Shown: positions 19,192-29,261 of the stretch, in pieces | How the letters are laid out: each line of letters starts with the position of its first letter | How positions within the stretch are numbered: the first letter of the stretch is position 1 | Assembly: GCA_000223315.2 (NCBI GenBank) | Contig: AFUS01000004.1 | Coordinates: 434,001 to 498,000, forward strand | Origin: Parvimonas sp. oral taxon 393 str. F0440 | Lineage (GTDB): Bacteria; Bacillota; Clostridia; Tissierellales; Peptoniphilaceae | DNA length: 64,000 nt | Direction: 5' to 3' | Notes under the pieces: generated by a model | The model's input: only the letters and a program-made list of their open reading frames with translations | Databases searched by the model: none | What the model was told of the DNA's origin: nothing | Made by a program: the position numbers and the translations under genes

Positions 19192-19821
19192 TTAAGATTT
19201 AATTACACATAAAATCTTTCCTTTTTCAAAAGATATTTTTGCAGAATTTGATTCTATAATATTGCTTATACAAAGAGAATCTCCCTTTTTAAGATCAATA
19301 TTTTTCACATCATATTTAAAACCGGACAATGTCAAATTTTTTATTTCTTCTGAAAAAGGTATAAAAGAAATTTTTGTATTTAATAGATTATTAAATTCAA
19401 ATTTTCTTTCTATTTTAAAAAGTATTTCAGTCTCTTTTAAAAAATATAAATTATCATATTTAAACATTAAATTAATATTTGTAAGTTCATGATCTAAATT
19501 TCCACCTAATGCACCTATACAATAGATTTTATCGTAATTTTTATCTTTAATGAATTTTAAAATTAATTCTGAATCTGTAAAATCTTTATCTTTAGAAAAT
19601 TCTTTTATAATTACATTTTTTACTTTATAGAAATTTAAAATATCTTTATTGATTGAGTCTAAATCTCCCCAAATTTCATTTGGAATTAAATTCAGTTCAT
19701 AGCAGAGATTTGTTCCACCGTCTGCACAGTAGATATCACCCTTATTCATCATAAAGAAATTTTTAAAATAATTTTTATTTCCTAAAAGTTTTCCATTAAA
19801 AAATATATAAGCAATTTTCAT
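19192..19821 (-). CDS. thiN: Thiamine pyrophosphokinase
   Basis: Makes thiamine diphosphate from thiamine and ATP. Motifs: ADGGTN near residue 36, WGDLDSI near 51, SKDKDFTDSEL near 75 and GGNLDHELTNI near 106. 209 residues, family length. AGGAG lies before the ATG. The product is the cofactor of the Dxs-type enzyme and the 2-oxoacid dehydrogenase E1 encoded nearby. Confidence 0.93.
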   Translation of the reverse strand: MKIAYIFFNGKLLGNKNYFKNFFMMNKGDIYCADGGTNLCYELNLIPNEIWGDLDSINKDILNFYKVKNVIIKEFSKDKDFTDSELILKFIKDKNYDKIYCIGALGGNLDHELTNINLMFKYDNLYFLKETEILFKIERKFEFNNLLNTKISFIPFSEEIKNLTLSGFKYDVKNIDLKKGDSLCISNIIESNSAKISFEKGKILCVIKS

Positions 19822-19951
19822 TATTTTTCTCCTAATTTTTTAATTATATTTTAACATAATTTTAAAATTTTTAAACTATTGAATAATTTATTTGTTAATA
19901 GTATAATTTAATAAATTGAAGTTAAAATTTTACATAAAAGGAGGAGATGCT

Positions 19952-21705
19952 ATGTATTTAGAAAAAATCAATTCACCAAGTGATTTAAAAAATTATCTAT
20001 TGATGAATTAAAAGAGTTAGTCGTAGAACTTAGAACATATTTATTAAAAAGACTTAGTGAAAAGGGAGGACACATAGGTCCTAATCTTGGATCATTGGAG
20101 TTTACAGTTGCACTTCATTATGTTTTTGACTCTCCAAAAGATAAGATTGTATTTGATGTTTCTCATCAAACTTATGTTCATAAAATGTTGACAGGAAGAA
20201 AAGATGCTTTTATGATTCCTGAAAAATATGAATCAGTTACAGGATTTACTTCTCCAAAAGAAAGCAAACATGATTTATTTACAATAGGTCATACTTCAAC
20301 TTCTATAAGTCTTGCTTGTGGTTTAGCAAAGGCTAGAGATTTAAAAGGAGATAATGAAAATATTATAGCTGTTATAGGAGATGGCTCATTAGGTGGAGGA
20401 GAAGCTCTTGAAGGGCTTAATAATGTTTTTGAACTTAAAAGTAATATGATTGTGGTTATAAATGATAACGACCAATCTATTGCGGAAAATCATGGCGGCC
20501 TTTATAAAAATCTTTATGATTTAAGAAAAACAAAAGGAAAGGCAGAAGATAATCTTTTTAAAGCAATGGGTCTTGATTATATCTATGTTGATGATGGTAA
20601 TGATATTGAAGAATTAATTTCAGCATTTAAGTCAGTTAAAGATTTAAAAAATCCTATTGTAGTTCATATTTCAACAACAAAGGGAAAGGGATTTAAGCCT
20701 GCAGAAATTAATAGAGAGAAATTTCATTATGGAGCGCCTTTTGATATTGAAACAGGGGATTTTAAAAATTTTGGAAATGGACAAAATGTAGAAAACTATA
20801 AAAACTTGACTGTTGATTATTTATTGAATGCTATTAAAAAAGATAAAACAGTTGCTGTTTTGAATGCTGGAACACCAGGGGCTTTTAGATTTTCTAAGGA
20901 AATAAGAGAAAAAATGGGTAAGCAATATATTGATGTTGGAATTGCTGAAGAACATGCGGTTGCAATGTCTTCAGGACTTGCAAAAAATGGGGCAAAACCA
21001 GTTTTCTGCGTATATAGTACATTTATGCAAAGAACTTATGACCAAATTTCTCATGATTTGTGCTTAAACAATAATCCTGCATTAATATTGGTTTATGGAG
21101 CATCCATTTATGAAGAAAGTGATGCTACACATCTTGGATTTTTTGATATACCAATGATTTCGAATATTCCAAATTTAGTATATCTTGCACCTACAAACAA
21201 AGAAGAATATTTTAAGATGCTGGATTGGGGATTAAATCAAACAGAACATCCTGTTGCAATAAGAGTTCCTGTAGTTGATGTTGTATCAACTGGTGAAGCA
21301 GATAAAACTGATTATTCAATTTTAAACAAATCTAAAGTAACTAAAAAAGGAAAAGATGTAGCTATTATAGCTCTAAGTAATTTCTATAATTTAGGAAAAG
21401 AAATAGCTGATGAATTAGGGGATGTTACTCTAATTAATCCGGTATATATTACAGGTTTAGATGAAGAATTACTTGAAGAATTAAAAGAAAGTCATAAATT
21501 GGTAATTACTTTAGAAGATAGTGTTATAGAAGGTGGTTTTGGAGAAAAAATTGCAAGATTTTTCGGAACATCTGATGTAAAAGTTAAAAATTATGGAATT
21601 AAAAAGAGTTTTCCCGATAGATTTATTGTGGAAGAATTTCTTATAGAAAATGGAATTTCAAAAGATTTAATCATCAATGATATCAAGGAAATATTGAATA
21701 AATAG
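19952..21705 (+). CDS. dxs: 1-deoxy-D-xylulose-5-phosphate synthase (one frame break)
   Basis: Thiamine-diphosphate enzyme of the MEP isoprenoid pathway: pyruvate plus glyceraldehyde 3-phosphate gives DXP. ATG 19952 follows GGAGGAG; the A-run 19987-19992 needs one more base to join the N-terminus to GGHIGPNLGSLEFTVALHYV. Family marks: GDGSLGGGEALEGLNN (TDP site), AEEHAVAMSSGLA and YSTFMQRTYDQ. The joined length of 584 is a little short for Dxs but complete at both ends; a related paralogue with other substrates cannot be excluded. Confidence 0.88.
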
Positions 21706-21724
21706 GAGATAGGAGGTACTGGTT

Positions 21725-22198
21725 ATGAGTAGAAAATTAGTTGCATATTTCAGTGCAAGTGGAGTAACAAAAAAACTTGCAGAAAGAATTTCAAAAATTG
21801 CAGGAGCGGATTTACATGAAATTGTGCCTAAGGAAATTTACACAGATGAAGATTTAAACTGGATGAATGAAAATAGTCGTAGCAGTATCGAAATGAAAAA
21901 CAAATCATTTAGACCTGAAATAGCAAACAAGATTAATAATATTGATGACTATGATACTATCTATGTAGGATTTCCTATTTGGTGGTATGTTGCACCTACA
22001 ATCATAAATACTTTTTTAGAAAGTTATAATTTAACAGGAAAAACTATTATTCCTTTTGCGACTTCAGAAGAAAGTTTAATGGGAAATACTAACAAAGAAT
22101 TGAAAAATTCCTGTAAGGGTTCAGTTCTAAAAGAAGGAAGAAGATTTGACATTAAAGATAGTGATGAAATAATTAAAAATTGGATTGAAAGTTTATAA
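21725..22198 (+). CDS. Flavodoxin-family protein
   Basis: Small FMN-binding electron carrier or quinone reductase. FMN phosphate loop YFSASGVTKKLAE near residues 9-21 and FPIWWYVAPTIINTFLE near 86-102. 157 residues. TAGGAGGT lies 9 bases before the ATG and the gene is 19 bases after dxs, so co-transcribed; a reductant for the iron-sulfur steps of the MEP pathway is possible but unproven. Confidence 0.88.
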   Translation: MSRKLVAYFSASGVTKKLAERISKIAGADLHEIVPKEIYTDEDLNWMNENSRSSIEMKNKSFRPEIANKINNIDDYDTIYVGFPIWWYVAPTIINTFLESYNLTGKTIIPFATSEESLMGNTNKELKNSCKGSVLKEGRRFDIKDSDEIIKNWIESL

Positions 22199-22203
22199 AA
22201 TGT

Positions 22204-22234
22204 TAGCCGACTTAATTTCAAGTCGGCTATTTTT
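22204..22234 (+). terminator. Terminator after dxs-flavodoxin
   Basis: Nine-base stem TAGCCGACT / AGTCGGCTA followed by TTTTT. Confidence 0.85.
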
Positions 22235-22307
22235 GTATAGAAGAACCTCATCCTTCTACGATATTTCACATTGAGCGGAAATGCGGAAACCCGTTATTGT
22301 ACAATAA
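22233..22307 (-). repeat. Decayed palindromic repeat, copy 3
   Basis: Resembles copy 2 in the same orientation: GAACC-CA-CCTTC-ACGAT, then TTCACAT, then ACCCGTTATTGTACAATA. Many substitutions and lost pairing, so an old copy. Confidence 0.6.
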
Positions 22308-22334
22308 AAAAAGAGATTTCGTTTGAAATCTCTT
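22305..22334 (-). terminator. Terminator after the superoxide dismutase gene
   Basis: Stem AAGAGATTTC / GAAATCTCTT, T-run on the minus strand. Confidence 0.75.
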
Positions 22335-22344
22335 AATATTTTAA

Positions 22345-22989
22345 TTAACATCCACAACCACAGCCACAGCCACAAGATTCAGGATTTCTTTTTTGGTATC
22401 TTGCTTCAACTATATCCCAGTTTACAACTTTCCACCATTCTTTTAGGTATTCAGCTCTTCTGTTTTGGTATTTTAAATAATAAGCATGTTCCCAAACATC
22501 ATTTCCTAAAAGAATAACTTTTCCACAAGAAATTGGACAATCTTGGTTAGGAGTTGCAATTATTTCGATATTTCCTTCTTTATCAGATACTAACCATACC
22601 CAACCTGAACCAAATTGTCCTGCACCTTTTTTGTTGAACTCTTCTTTAAAAGTTTCAAAATCTCCAAATTTTTCAGCAATTTTCTTAGCAACTTCACCAA
22701 CAGGTTCATTTGATCCACCCGGTGTCATGCTTTCCCAGAATAAATTGTGGTTGAAAACTCCACCAACATTATTTTTAATTCCATTCTTTTTGTCTTCTGG
22801 AGCATGTTCTAAATGAGTTAAAATTTCTTCTAATGTAGCTTCTTCAAAAACTGTGTCTTTAATGAAGTTGTTTAAATTGTTTACATAAGTTTGGTGGTGC
22901 TTGCTATGGTGAATTTCCATAGTTTCCTTATCTATTACAGGTTCTAATGCATCATAAGCATAATTTAATTTTACTAATTCAAATGCCAT
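22345..22989 (-). CDS. sodA: Fe/Mn superoxide dismutase with Cys-Gly tail
   Basis: Detoxifies superoxide. Start at 22989 (MAFELVKLNYAYDALEP) with TAGGAGG upstream; longer readings have no ribosome site. Metal ligands: His in MEIHHSKHHQTYVNNL, His in GGVFNHNLFWESM, and Asp and His in DVWEHAYYLKY. 214 residues. The last nine residues are CGCGCGCGC, five cysteines alternating with glycine, which ordinary SODs lack; a metal-loading or redox tail is a guess. Confidence 0.94.
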   Translation of the reverse strand: MAFELVKLNYAYDALEPVIDKETMEIHHSKHHQTYVNNLNNFIKDTVFEEATLEEILTHLEHAPEDKKNGIKNNVGGVFNHNLFWESMTPGGSNEPVGEVAKKIAEKFGDFETFKEEFNKKGAGQFGSGWVWLVSDKEGNIEIIATPNQDCPISCGKVILLGNDVWEHAYYLKYQNRRAEYLKEWWKVVNWDIVEARYQKRNPESCGCGCGCGC

Positions 22990-23166
22990 TTTATTCCTCC
23001 TAAAATTATAAAATATTAAAAACTTATTTGTTTTCAAATCTATTTTACCCATAGGAATATTTTTAAAACTTTAATAATAAATATCAATAATTGAATAATT
23101 ATTTTATAAAAATCGTCTCTATTGAAGTTTTTTTAAAATATGATATACTATGAGCTGGAGGTATTT

Positions 23167-24522
23167 ATGAAAATTATAATTGTTGGAGCCGGTAAGGTTG
23201 GAGAGTATTTATTTACTGATTTAAATACAGAAGATAATGATATTATTTTAATAGAAAAAAGACAAGAAATTTTAAACGAAATGCTATCTAAGTATGATAT
23301 TATGGGGATTTCCGGAAGTGGAACTAACTATGATCTTTTAGAAGAAGCAGGAGTAGAAGATAGTGATATTTTTATTTCCGTTACTGAAAGTGATGAAGTA
23401 AATATTATATCCTGTATTTTTGCAAAAAATATGGGAGCAAAATATACTATTGCACGTGTTAGAAATCCTGAATATTATGCTAAATATGATTTTGTAAAAG
23501 ACGCATTGGGAATTGATTTAGTTATAAATCCAGAATTTGTTGCAGCAAGAGAAATTTCAAGAGGATTAAAGTATCCTTTTGCTCATTCTGTTGAAACTTT
23601 TGTTGACGGTAGAGTAAAACTTATTGGACTTTCTGTTGGAGAAGATAGTCCTTTAAAAGATGTTAAAATTAAGGATTTGCAACAAAAATTCAATATAAAA
23701 GTTTTAATTGGAATCGTTGAAAGACAGGGTGAAATTTTTATTCCTTCGGGTGAATTTATTATAAGAGAAGGAGATAAGGTTCATTTTACAGGAACTGATG
23801 AATTTGTATATAAATTCTATAATATGTTAAAAGTTGGAGAGAAAAAAATAGAATCTGTATTTATTATAGGTGGTAGTAGAATTTCTCATTATTTAATTTC
23901 AAATTTAATTAAGGAAAATATAAAGGTAAAATTAGTTGAAGTTAATCGTGAAATAGCAACATCATTTAGCGAAAAATTTCCTTCAAAAGTTAAGGTAATT
24001 TGTGCAGATGGTTCTGATTCTGATGTTATTGATGAGGAAGGATTGAAAAATTATGATGCTTGTGTAGCATTAACAGGAATTGATGAAGAAAATATTATGT
24101 TAGGAATGTTTGCAAAAAAACTTAATGTTAAAAAGTCAGTAGCAAAAGTTAGTAGACTTTCTCTTTTAAATATTATTCCTCCTACAGATAGTTTTTCCTT
24201 TGTTACACCTAAAAAATTGGTTTCAGATATAATAATAAGTGTAGTTAGATCAATTATCAATAGTGAAGGATCTAATATAGAAACTTTACATAGATTATCA
24301 AATAATGTAGAAGCTTTAGAGATAAAAGTAAACAAAAAATCAAGGGCAATAGAGACTCCTCTAAAAGATTTGGATATCAAGGAAAATGTACTTATAGCTT
24401 ATATTATTAGAGATAACAAACTAATTTTTCCTTCCGGTAGTGATTTTATTATGGTTGGAGATACTGTAATTGTTATTTCAAAGGCAAATTTGATACAAAA
24501 TATAGATTCAATCTTAGTATAG
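23167..24522 (+). CDS. trkA: TrkA, potassium uptake regulatory subunit
   Basis: Cytoplasmic NAD(H)-binding gate of the Trk potassium transporter. Two RCK units: Rossmann motif IIVGAGKVGEYL at residues 3-14 with acidic IEKR, and a second Rossmann-like IIGGSRISHYL near 235. Each is followed by an RCK-C domain. ATG 23167 is used because GGAGG lies 5 bases upstream. 451 residues, 8 bases before trkH. Confidence 0.94.
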   Translation: MKIIIVGAGKVGEYLFTDLNTEDNDIILIEKRQEILNEMLSKYDIMGISGSGTNYDLLEEAGVEDSDIFISVTESDEVNIISCIFAKNMGAKYTIARVRNPEYYAKYDFVKDALGIDLVINPEFVAAREISRGLKYPFAHSVETFVDGRVKLIGLSVGEDSPLKDVKIKDLQQKFNIKVLIGIVERQGEIFIPSGEFIIREGDKVHFTGTDEFVYKFYNMLKVGEKKIESVFIIGGSRISHYLISNLIKENIKVKLVEVNREIATSFSEKFPSKVKVICADGSDSDVIDEEGLKNYDACVALTGIDEENIMLGMFAKKLNVKKSVAKVSRLSLLNIIPPTDSFSFVTPKKLVSDIIISVVRSIINSEGSNIETLHRLSNNVEALEIKVNKKSRAIETPLKDLDIKENVLIAYIIRDNKLIFPSGSDFIMVGDTVIVISKANLIQNIDSILV

Positions 24523-24530
24523 GTGTATTA

Positions 24531-25974
24531 TGAATAATAAAATTATAAGATATATTTTAAGTAAAATTTTATATATTGAGGCAGGATTTTTACTTTTACC
24601 TGTTATAGTTTCTCTCATATATAAAGAAAATTATAGTAATATTTTAAGTTTTTAGTAACAATATTTTTATTATTGTTGAGTGGTTATTTACTAGGATATA
24701 AATCTGATGCAAGTGGAGCTTTTTATGAAAAAGAGGGCTTTATAATAGTTTCATTATCTTGGATACTTTTATCTGCCTTTGGAGCTTTGCCATTTGTTTT
24801 CTCGGGTTCAATTCCTAATTTTATTGATGCATTTTTTGAAACTTCAAGTGGATTTACAACTACAGGAGCTAGTATTTTAACCAATGTTGAAGAACTTAGT
24901 CATTCAATGCTATTTTGGAGAAGTTTTACACATTTGATTGGAGGTATGGGAATTTTAGTTTTTGCACTTGCGATTTTACCTCGTTCAAATAGAAATTCTC
25001 ATATTATGAAAGCAGAAGTTCCTGGACCGATTTTTGGAAAATTTGTTGCAAAAATGAGTTATACTGCTAGACTTTTGTATAAAATTTATTTTGCTATGAC
25101 AGGAATTTTGATAATTTTACTAATTTTAGTTGGTCATCCTGTTTTTGATTCTTTCGTTCATGCTTTTGGAGCTGCAGGAACTGGTGGTTTTGGAATAAGG
25201 GCAAATTCAATTGCATATTATAATAGTCCTGTAGTTGAGATGATTTTGGCAACTGCAATGATAATTTTTGGTATTAATTTTAATTTATTTTATGTAATTT
25301 TAATAGGAAAAGCAAGAGACGGATTTAAGAGTGAAGAATTAAGATGGTATTTGCTTATAGTCTTTGGAAGTGTTGTTTTAATATTCTTCAATATAAGACA
25401 TAATTATACTTCATATCTTACTGCTGTAAAAGATATATTCTTTACAGTTTCTTCAATAATATCGACTACCGGATACGCTACTGTTGACTTTGGAAAATGG
25501 CCTACTTTTTCTCATGCGATTTTGTTGTTCCTGATGTTTACAGGTGCCTGTGCGGGATCAACTGCAGGTGGTTTGAAGATTTCAAGATTTATAATTTTGG
25601 TTAAGTCATCTATTTTACAATTTAGAAAGGCTATAAATCCAAAAAGAGTTTTAAGTGTAAAAGTAGATAATAAACTTGTTGGAAATGAAGTATTGGCGGA
25701 GGTAAAGGGTTACTTTGTAATTTATATATTTTTAATTATAATTTTTACAGTTTTAATATCCTTTACTGTTCCGGATTTCTTAACTGCATTTTCAGCAGTA
25801 ATGGCAACTTTTAACAATATTGGACCGGGACTCTCTGTTGTAGGGCCTACAGGAAGTTATGCAAGTCTTACTTATTTTAATAAAATAGTTTTGTCACTTG
25901 CAATGCTAGCAGGGAGACTTGAAATATTTCCAATACTAATTTTATTCTCATCAACAACTTGGAAAAAGAAATAG
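24531..25974 (+). CDS. trkH: TrkH, potassium channel subunit (one frame break)
   Basis: Membrane pore of the Trk system. ATG 24531 starts a hydrophobic N-terminus; the T-run 24649-24653 needs one more base to reach the main frame. Selectivity-loop segments are visible: TTSSGFTTTGASIL, GAAGTGGFGI, SSIISTTGYATVDF and ATFNNIGPGLSVVG. Joined length 481 is normal. Partner of trkA just upstream. Confidence 0.93.
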
Positions 25975-25986
25975 GGGGAGATATTT

Positions 25987-26607
25987 TTGGCGAAAAAATA
26001 TTATGCTGTTAAGGTTGGAAAAACAACAGGAGTTTTTAATAATTGGGAAGACTGTAAAAAACAAGTTACAGGTTTTTCGGGAGCAATTTATAAATCTTTT
26101 CCAACTTTCGAAGAAGCTAAAGAATATTTGAATAATGAAAGCAACGAAATTGAAAGTAAAAATATTACTTTTGAAGATGTTGCAGATGATGAAATCCTAG
26201 CCTATGTTGACGGTTCTTATAAAAAAGATACTTTAGAATATGGTTATGGAGTTGTTCTCATTTTAAAGGATGATATTATTGAACTTTTTGGAAAGGGAGA
26301 AAATCCTGAAGTTGCAAAGAGTAGAAATGTAACAGGAGAACTTTTTGGCTCGATTAGAGCTATCAGTGAGGCGATAAAGTTAAGAAAGAAAAAGATAATT
26401 GTTTTTCATGATTATCAAGGCATTTCATCTTGGGCTAATGGAGAATGGAAATGTAATTTGCCCCTTACTATAGGATATAGAGATAAAATTAAAGAGTTTA
26501 GAAAGGAAATAGAGATTTTATTTGTAAAGGTTAAGGCGCATTCTAATGATAAATATAATGACCTTGCAGACCATTTGGCAAAAAAATCTTTGGGAATTGA
26601 AAAATAG
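25987..26607 (+). CDS. rnhA: Ribonuclease H1 with hybrid-binding domain
   Basis: Degrades RNA in RNA-DNA hybrids. The N-terminal 45 residues (YYAVKVGKTTGVFNNWEDCK) are the viroplasmin-like hybrid-binding domain. The catalytic domain runs from about residue 75: Asp in AYVDGSY, Glu in VTGELFGSI, Asp in FHDYQGI and the last Asp in NDLADHLAKKS. TTG start with GGGGAGAT upstream. 206 residues. Confidence 0.93.
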   Translation: MAKKYYAVKVGKTTGVFNNWEDCKKQVTGFSGAIYKSFPTFEEAKEYLNNESNEIESKNITFEDVADDEILAYVDGSYKKDTLEYGYGVVLILKDDIIELFGKGENPEVAKSRNVTGELFGSIRAISEAIKLRKKKIIVFHDYQGISSWANGEWKCNLPLTIGYRDKIKEFRKEIEILFVKVKAHSNDKYNDLADHLAKKSLGIEK

Positions 26608-26610
26608 TTT

Positions 26611-27636
26611 ATGACTGAGATATTAAAACCGACAAAAGAAAATATAGAAAAATCTGCAAATTTAATATTAAATGATGAGATTGTTGCAATTCCAACAGAA
26701 ACTGTGTATGGTTTAGGAGCAAATGGGTTATCAGATATTGCGGTTTCAAAAATCTTTAAGGCAAAAAATAGACCACAGGATAATCCTTTAATATTGCATA
26801 TTTCAGATTATGAAATGATGGAAAAATTGGTTTATGAATTAAATGATGATATAAAAGAATTTTTAAATTATTTTTGGCCTGGACCACTGACTGTTATTAT
26901 GAAAAAGAAAGATATAATTCCTGATGCTGTCAGCTGTGGACTTGATACCGTTGCTATTAGAATGCCGAATAATGAAATTGCAAGAAGTTTCATAAAACAA
27001 TGTGGTGTTCCAATAGCTGCGCCTTCTGCAAATATTTCAGGAAAGCCTTCACCAACGACTGCAGAAGATGTTTTTACTGATATGAATGGTAAAATTTCAG
27101 TAATATTAGATGGTGGACTTTGCAATATCGGAATAGAATCAACGGTTTTGGATTTGACTAAAAAACCTTATACGATTTTAAGACCGGGTTTTTACACAAA
27201 GGAAGATTTTTTGAAATATGAAGATGAAATTTTAATTGATGATGCCATTGTAACAGAAAACACAATTCCAAAATCGCCGGGACAAAAGTATAAACATTAT
27301 GCTCCAAAGGCAAAAGTTGTCGTGATTGTAGTAAAAGATAGGAAAAAATCATCAATTGAGATTGAAAAAATAATAAAAGAAAATAAAGACTTAAAAATTG
27401 GAATATTTAAGTTTGACGAAACTATTTTAAGTGTAGAAAATGAAAATATTTTATCATTGGGTTCAGTTTTTGACTTAAAAGAAATGTCTAAAAAATTATT
27501 TAGAGGTCTTAGAGAATTCGACGAAAAAAATGTTGATTTGATTATTGTTGAGGGTTGTGATGAAAAGGGACTTGGATTTTCAATAATGAACAGACTTAAA
27601 AAATCAGCAAGTGGGAATATAAAATATATTGATTAA
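26611..27636 (+). CDS. sua5: Sua5-type threonylcarbamoyl-AMP synthase
   Basis: First step of t6A formation on tRNA: threonine, bicarbonate and ATP give threonylcarbamoyl-AMP. YrdC domain at about 1-190 with IPTETVYGLGANG, KAKNRPQDNPLILH and PSANISGKPSPTTAEDV. The C-terminal Sua5 domain follows the linker SPGQKYKHYAPKA. 341 residues. Only three bases from rnhA. Confidence 0.94.
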   Translation: MTEILKPTKENIEKSANLILNDEIVAIPTETVYGLGANGLSDIAVSKIFKAKNRPQDNPLILHISDYEMMEKLVYELNDDIKEFLNYFWPGPLTVIMKKKDIIPDAVSCGLDTVAIRMPNNEIARSFIKQCGVPIAAPSANISGKPSPTTAEDVFTDMNGKISVILDGGLCNIGIESTVLDLTKKPYTILRPGFYTKEDFLKYEDEILIDDAIVTENTIPKSPGQKYKHYAPKAKVVVIVVKDRKKSSIEIEKIIKENKDLKIGIFKFDETILSVENENILSLGSVFDLKEMSKKLFRGLREFDEKNVDLIIVEGCDEKGLGFSIMNRLKKSASGNIKYID

Positions 27637-27656
27637 AGAGCTTATGCTCTTTTTTT
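27635..27656 (+). terminator. Terminator after sua5
   Basis: Stem AAAGAGC / GCTCTTT with a four-base loop and T-run. Confidence 0.7.
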
Positions 27657-27665
27657 GTTAAATAG

Positions 27666-27694
27666 TTGTTTTTAGAATTTTAATATGTTATACT
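27666..27694 (+). promoter_or_regulatory. Promoter for the methyltransferase gene
   Basis: TTGTTT and TATACT with a 17-base spacer, 26 bases before the start. Confidence 0.55.
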
Positions 27695-27719
27695 ATTTAA
27701 AATTTATCAGGAGGTTTTT

Positions 27720-28538
27720 ATGGATAAGGATTTAAGTTTTTGTGAGGTAATGAATATAGATGATGATTTACAGAGAAATGAGATGTTGTATAAATTTTTT
27801 GATGAAGATTCAAGATTGAAAAGTAAGTTCGGAATGGTGGAAAAATTAACTACAATAAGAGAGATCGATAAAGTTATAAATTCTAATACTAAAATGCTTG
27901 ATATAGGAGCGGGAACGGGAGTTTATACTATAAATTATGCTGATAAAGTTTCTGAAATATATGCTTTTGAACCTTCTGAAAATAATTTTTTGAAATTAAA
28001 TGAAAATTTAAAAAATTACAATTTTAATAATGTTATAACAAAACAATTAAATTCCTTAGAGCTTGAAATATTGCCTGATGATTATTTTGATGTTGTACTT
28101 TTATTTGGGCCACTATATCATTTATCCAATAAAGAGCATCAAATGAAAACATTAAATGATGCAATTAGAGTTTGTAAAAATGGAGGACATATTTTTATAG
28201 CGTTTATAAATCATGATATGGTACCTATTACGGAAACAAACTATAATTTTAATTATTTTGAAAATGGTGCATATAATAAGAATACACAAAGAGTATGGAA
28301 CAGACCTTTTATATTTTTTACTATTGATGAGAGTAAGAGTTTAGTAGAGGAATCAGGACTAAAGATAGAAAGTATAATTGCATCTGATGGTTTTTCTGAA
28401 TTATTATTTGAAAAAATTGAAAAAATGAGCGATGTAGCTTATGAAAATTATTTGCAATGGCATTTTAATCATTGTAAAAATAAAGAACTTTTAGGAGCAA
28501 CAAATCATTTGTTATTTGTTACGAAAAATATAAAATAG
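27720..28538 (+). CDS. Class I SAM-dependent methyltransferase
   Basis: Methyltransferase of unknown substrate. SAM motif I MLDIGAGTGVYTINYAD near residues 59-75, an acidic residue ending strand 2 (FEPSENN), and motif IV VVLLFGPLYHL near 123-133. The C-terminal half resembles small-molecule or tRNA-associated methyltransferases but shows no specific mark. 272 residues with a strong AGGAGG site. A GNAT gene follows 22 bases later, likely the same transcript. Confidence 0.85.
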   Translation: MDKDLSFCEVMNIDDDLQRNEMLYKFFDEDSRLKSKFGMVEKLTTIREIDKVINSNTKMLDIGAGTGVYTINYADKVSEIYAFEPSENNFLKLNENLKNYNFNNVITKQLNSLELEILPDDYFDVVLLFGPLYHLSNKEHQMKTLNDAIRVCKNGGHIFIAFINHDMVPITETNYNFNYFENGAYNKNTQRVWNRPFIFFTIDESKSLVEESGLKIESIIASDGFSELLFEKIEKMSDVAYENYLQWHFNHCKNKELLGATNHLLFVTKNIK

Positions 28539-28560
28539 TAAATTTAAAGGAGATAGTAAT

Positions 28561-29034
28561 TTGCAAGAATTGGTTATTAAAGAAATTGTTGATATTAAAG
28601 AAAAGGAAAAAATATCGAGAGAAATATTAAATGATCTTCCTGAATGGTTTGGTATGCCAGAAAGTACGGAAGAATATATTACAGATTCTAAAGATAAACC
28701 GTTTATTGCCTGTTTTATGGATAATGAGGCAGTAGGTTTTGTGGTATTGAATGCTACAAGTGAGGATTGTGCAGATATTTTTGTTATGGGAATTAAGAAA
28801 AACTATCATAGAATGGGAATAGGAACAAAGCTAAATGATGCTTATGAAGAATTGGCAAAAAAACTTGGTTATACTTATACTCAAGTTAAAACTGTTCAAA
28901 GCGGTCATTATAAAGAATATGATATAACAAATAATTTCTACAAATCTGCAGGATATAAGGAATTGGAAGTTTTTCCAACTCTATGGGATGAATGGAATCC
29001 TTGCCAAATATATATTAAATATATTGGAGATTAG
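28561..29034 (+). CDS. GNAT-family N-acetyltransferase
   Basis: Acetyl-CoA-dependent acetyltransferase with unknown acceptor. The acetyl-CoA loop is MGIKKNYHRMGIGTKLND near residues 78-95. TTG start with AAGGAGAT upstream. 157 residues. The C-terminal DITNNFYKSAGYKELEVFPTL is a typical last GNAT segment. Confidence 0.85.
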   Translation: MQELVIKEIVDIKEKEKISREILNDLPEWFGMPESTEEYITDSKDKPFIACFMDNEAVGFVVLNATSEDCADIFVMGIKKNYHRMGIGTKLNDAYEELAKKLGYTYTQVKTVQSGHYKEYDITNNFYKSAGYKELEVFPTLWDEWNPCQIYIKYIGD

Positions 29035-29077
29035 TATTGTTGCTATTAAAATTAAATAATTGAATATGAGATGAAAG

Positions 29078-29105
29078 GCAGTAAATCAAATTATACTGCT
29101 TTTTT
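29078..29105 (+). terminator. Weak terminator after the GNAT gene
   Basis: Stem GCAGTA / TACTGC with a ten-base loop and six T. Confidence 0.5.
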
Positions 29106-29114
29106 ATTGTTCAA

Positions 29115-29221
29115 ATTATGATATAATAATTATAGATTTATGCCAAATGATAAAGCTGTAATTATTTCATCATAATTACCAAAATTTAATTATAAAAAAG
29201 AGATTATGATATAATAATTAT
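29115..29221 (+). repeat. Duplicated 19-mer flanking an inverted repeat upstream of comEC
   Basis: ATTATGATATAATAATTAT occurs at 29115-29133 and 29203-29221, each containing a TATAAT. Between them GTAATTAT / ATAATTAC (29158-29179) forms a hairpin or operator. Looks like a duplicated promoter around a control site for comEC; function inferred. Confidence 0.55.
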
Positions 29222-29261
29222 GTATTGAAAAATGGTTTATGATTTTGTATTTGGAGGAAGT

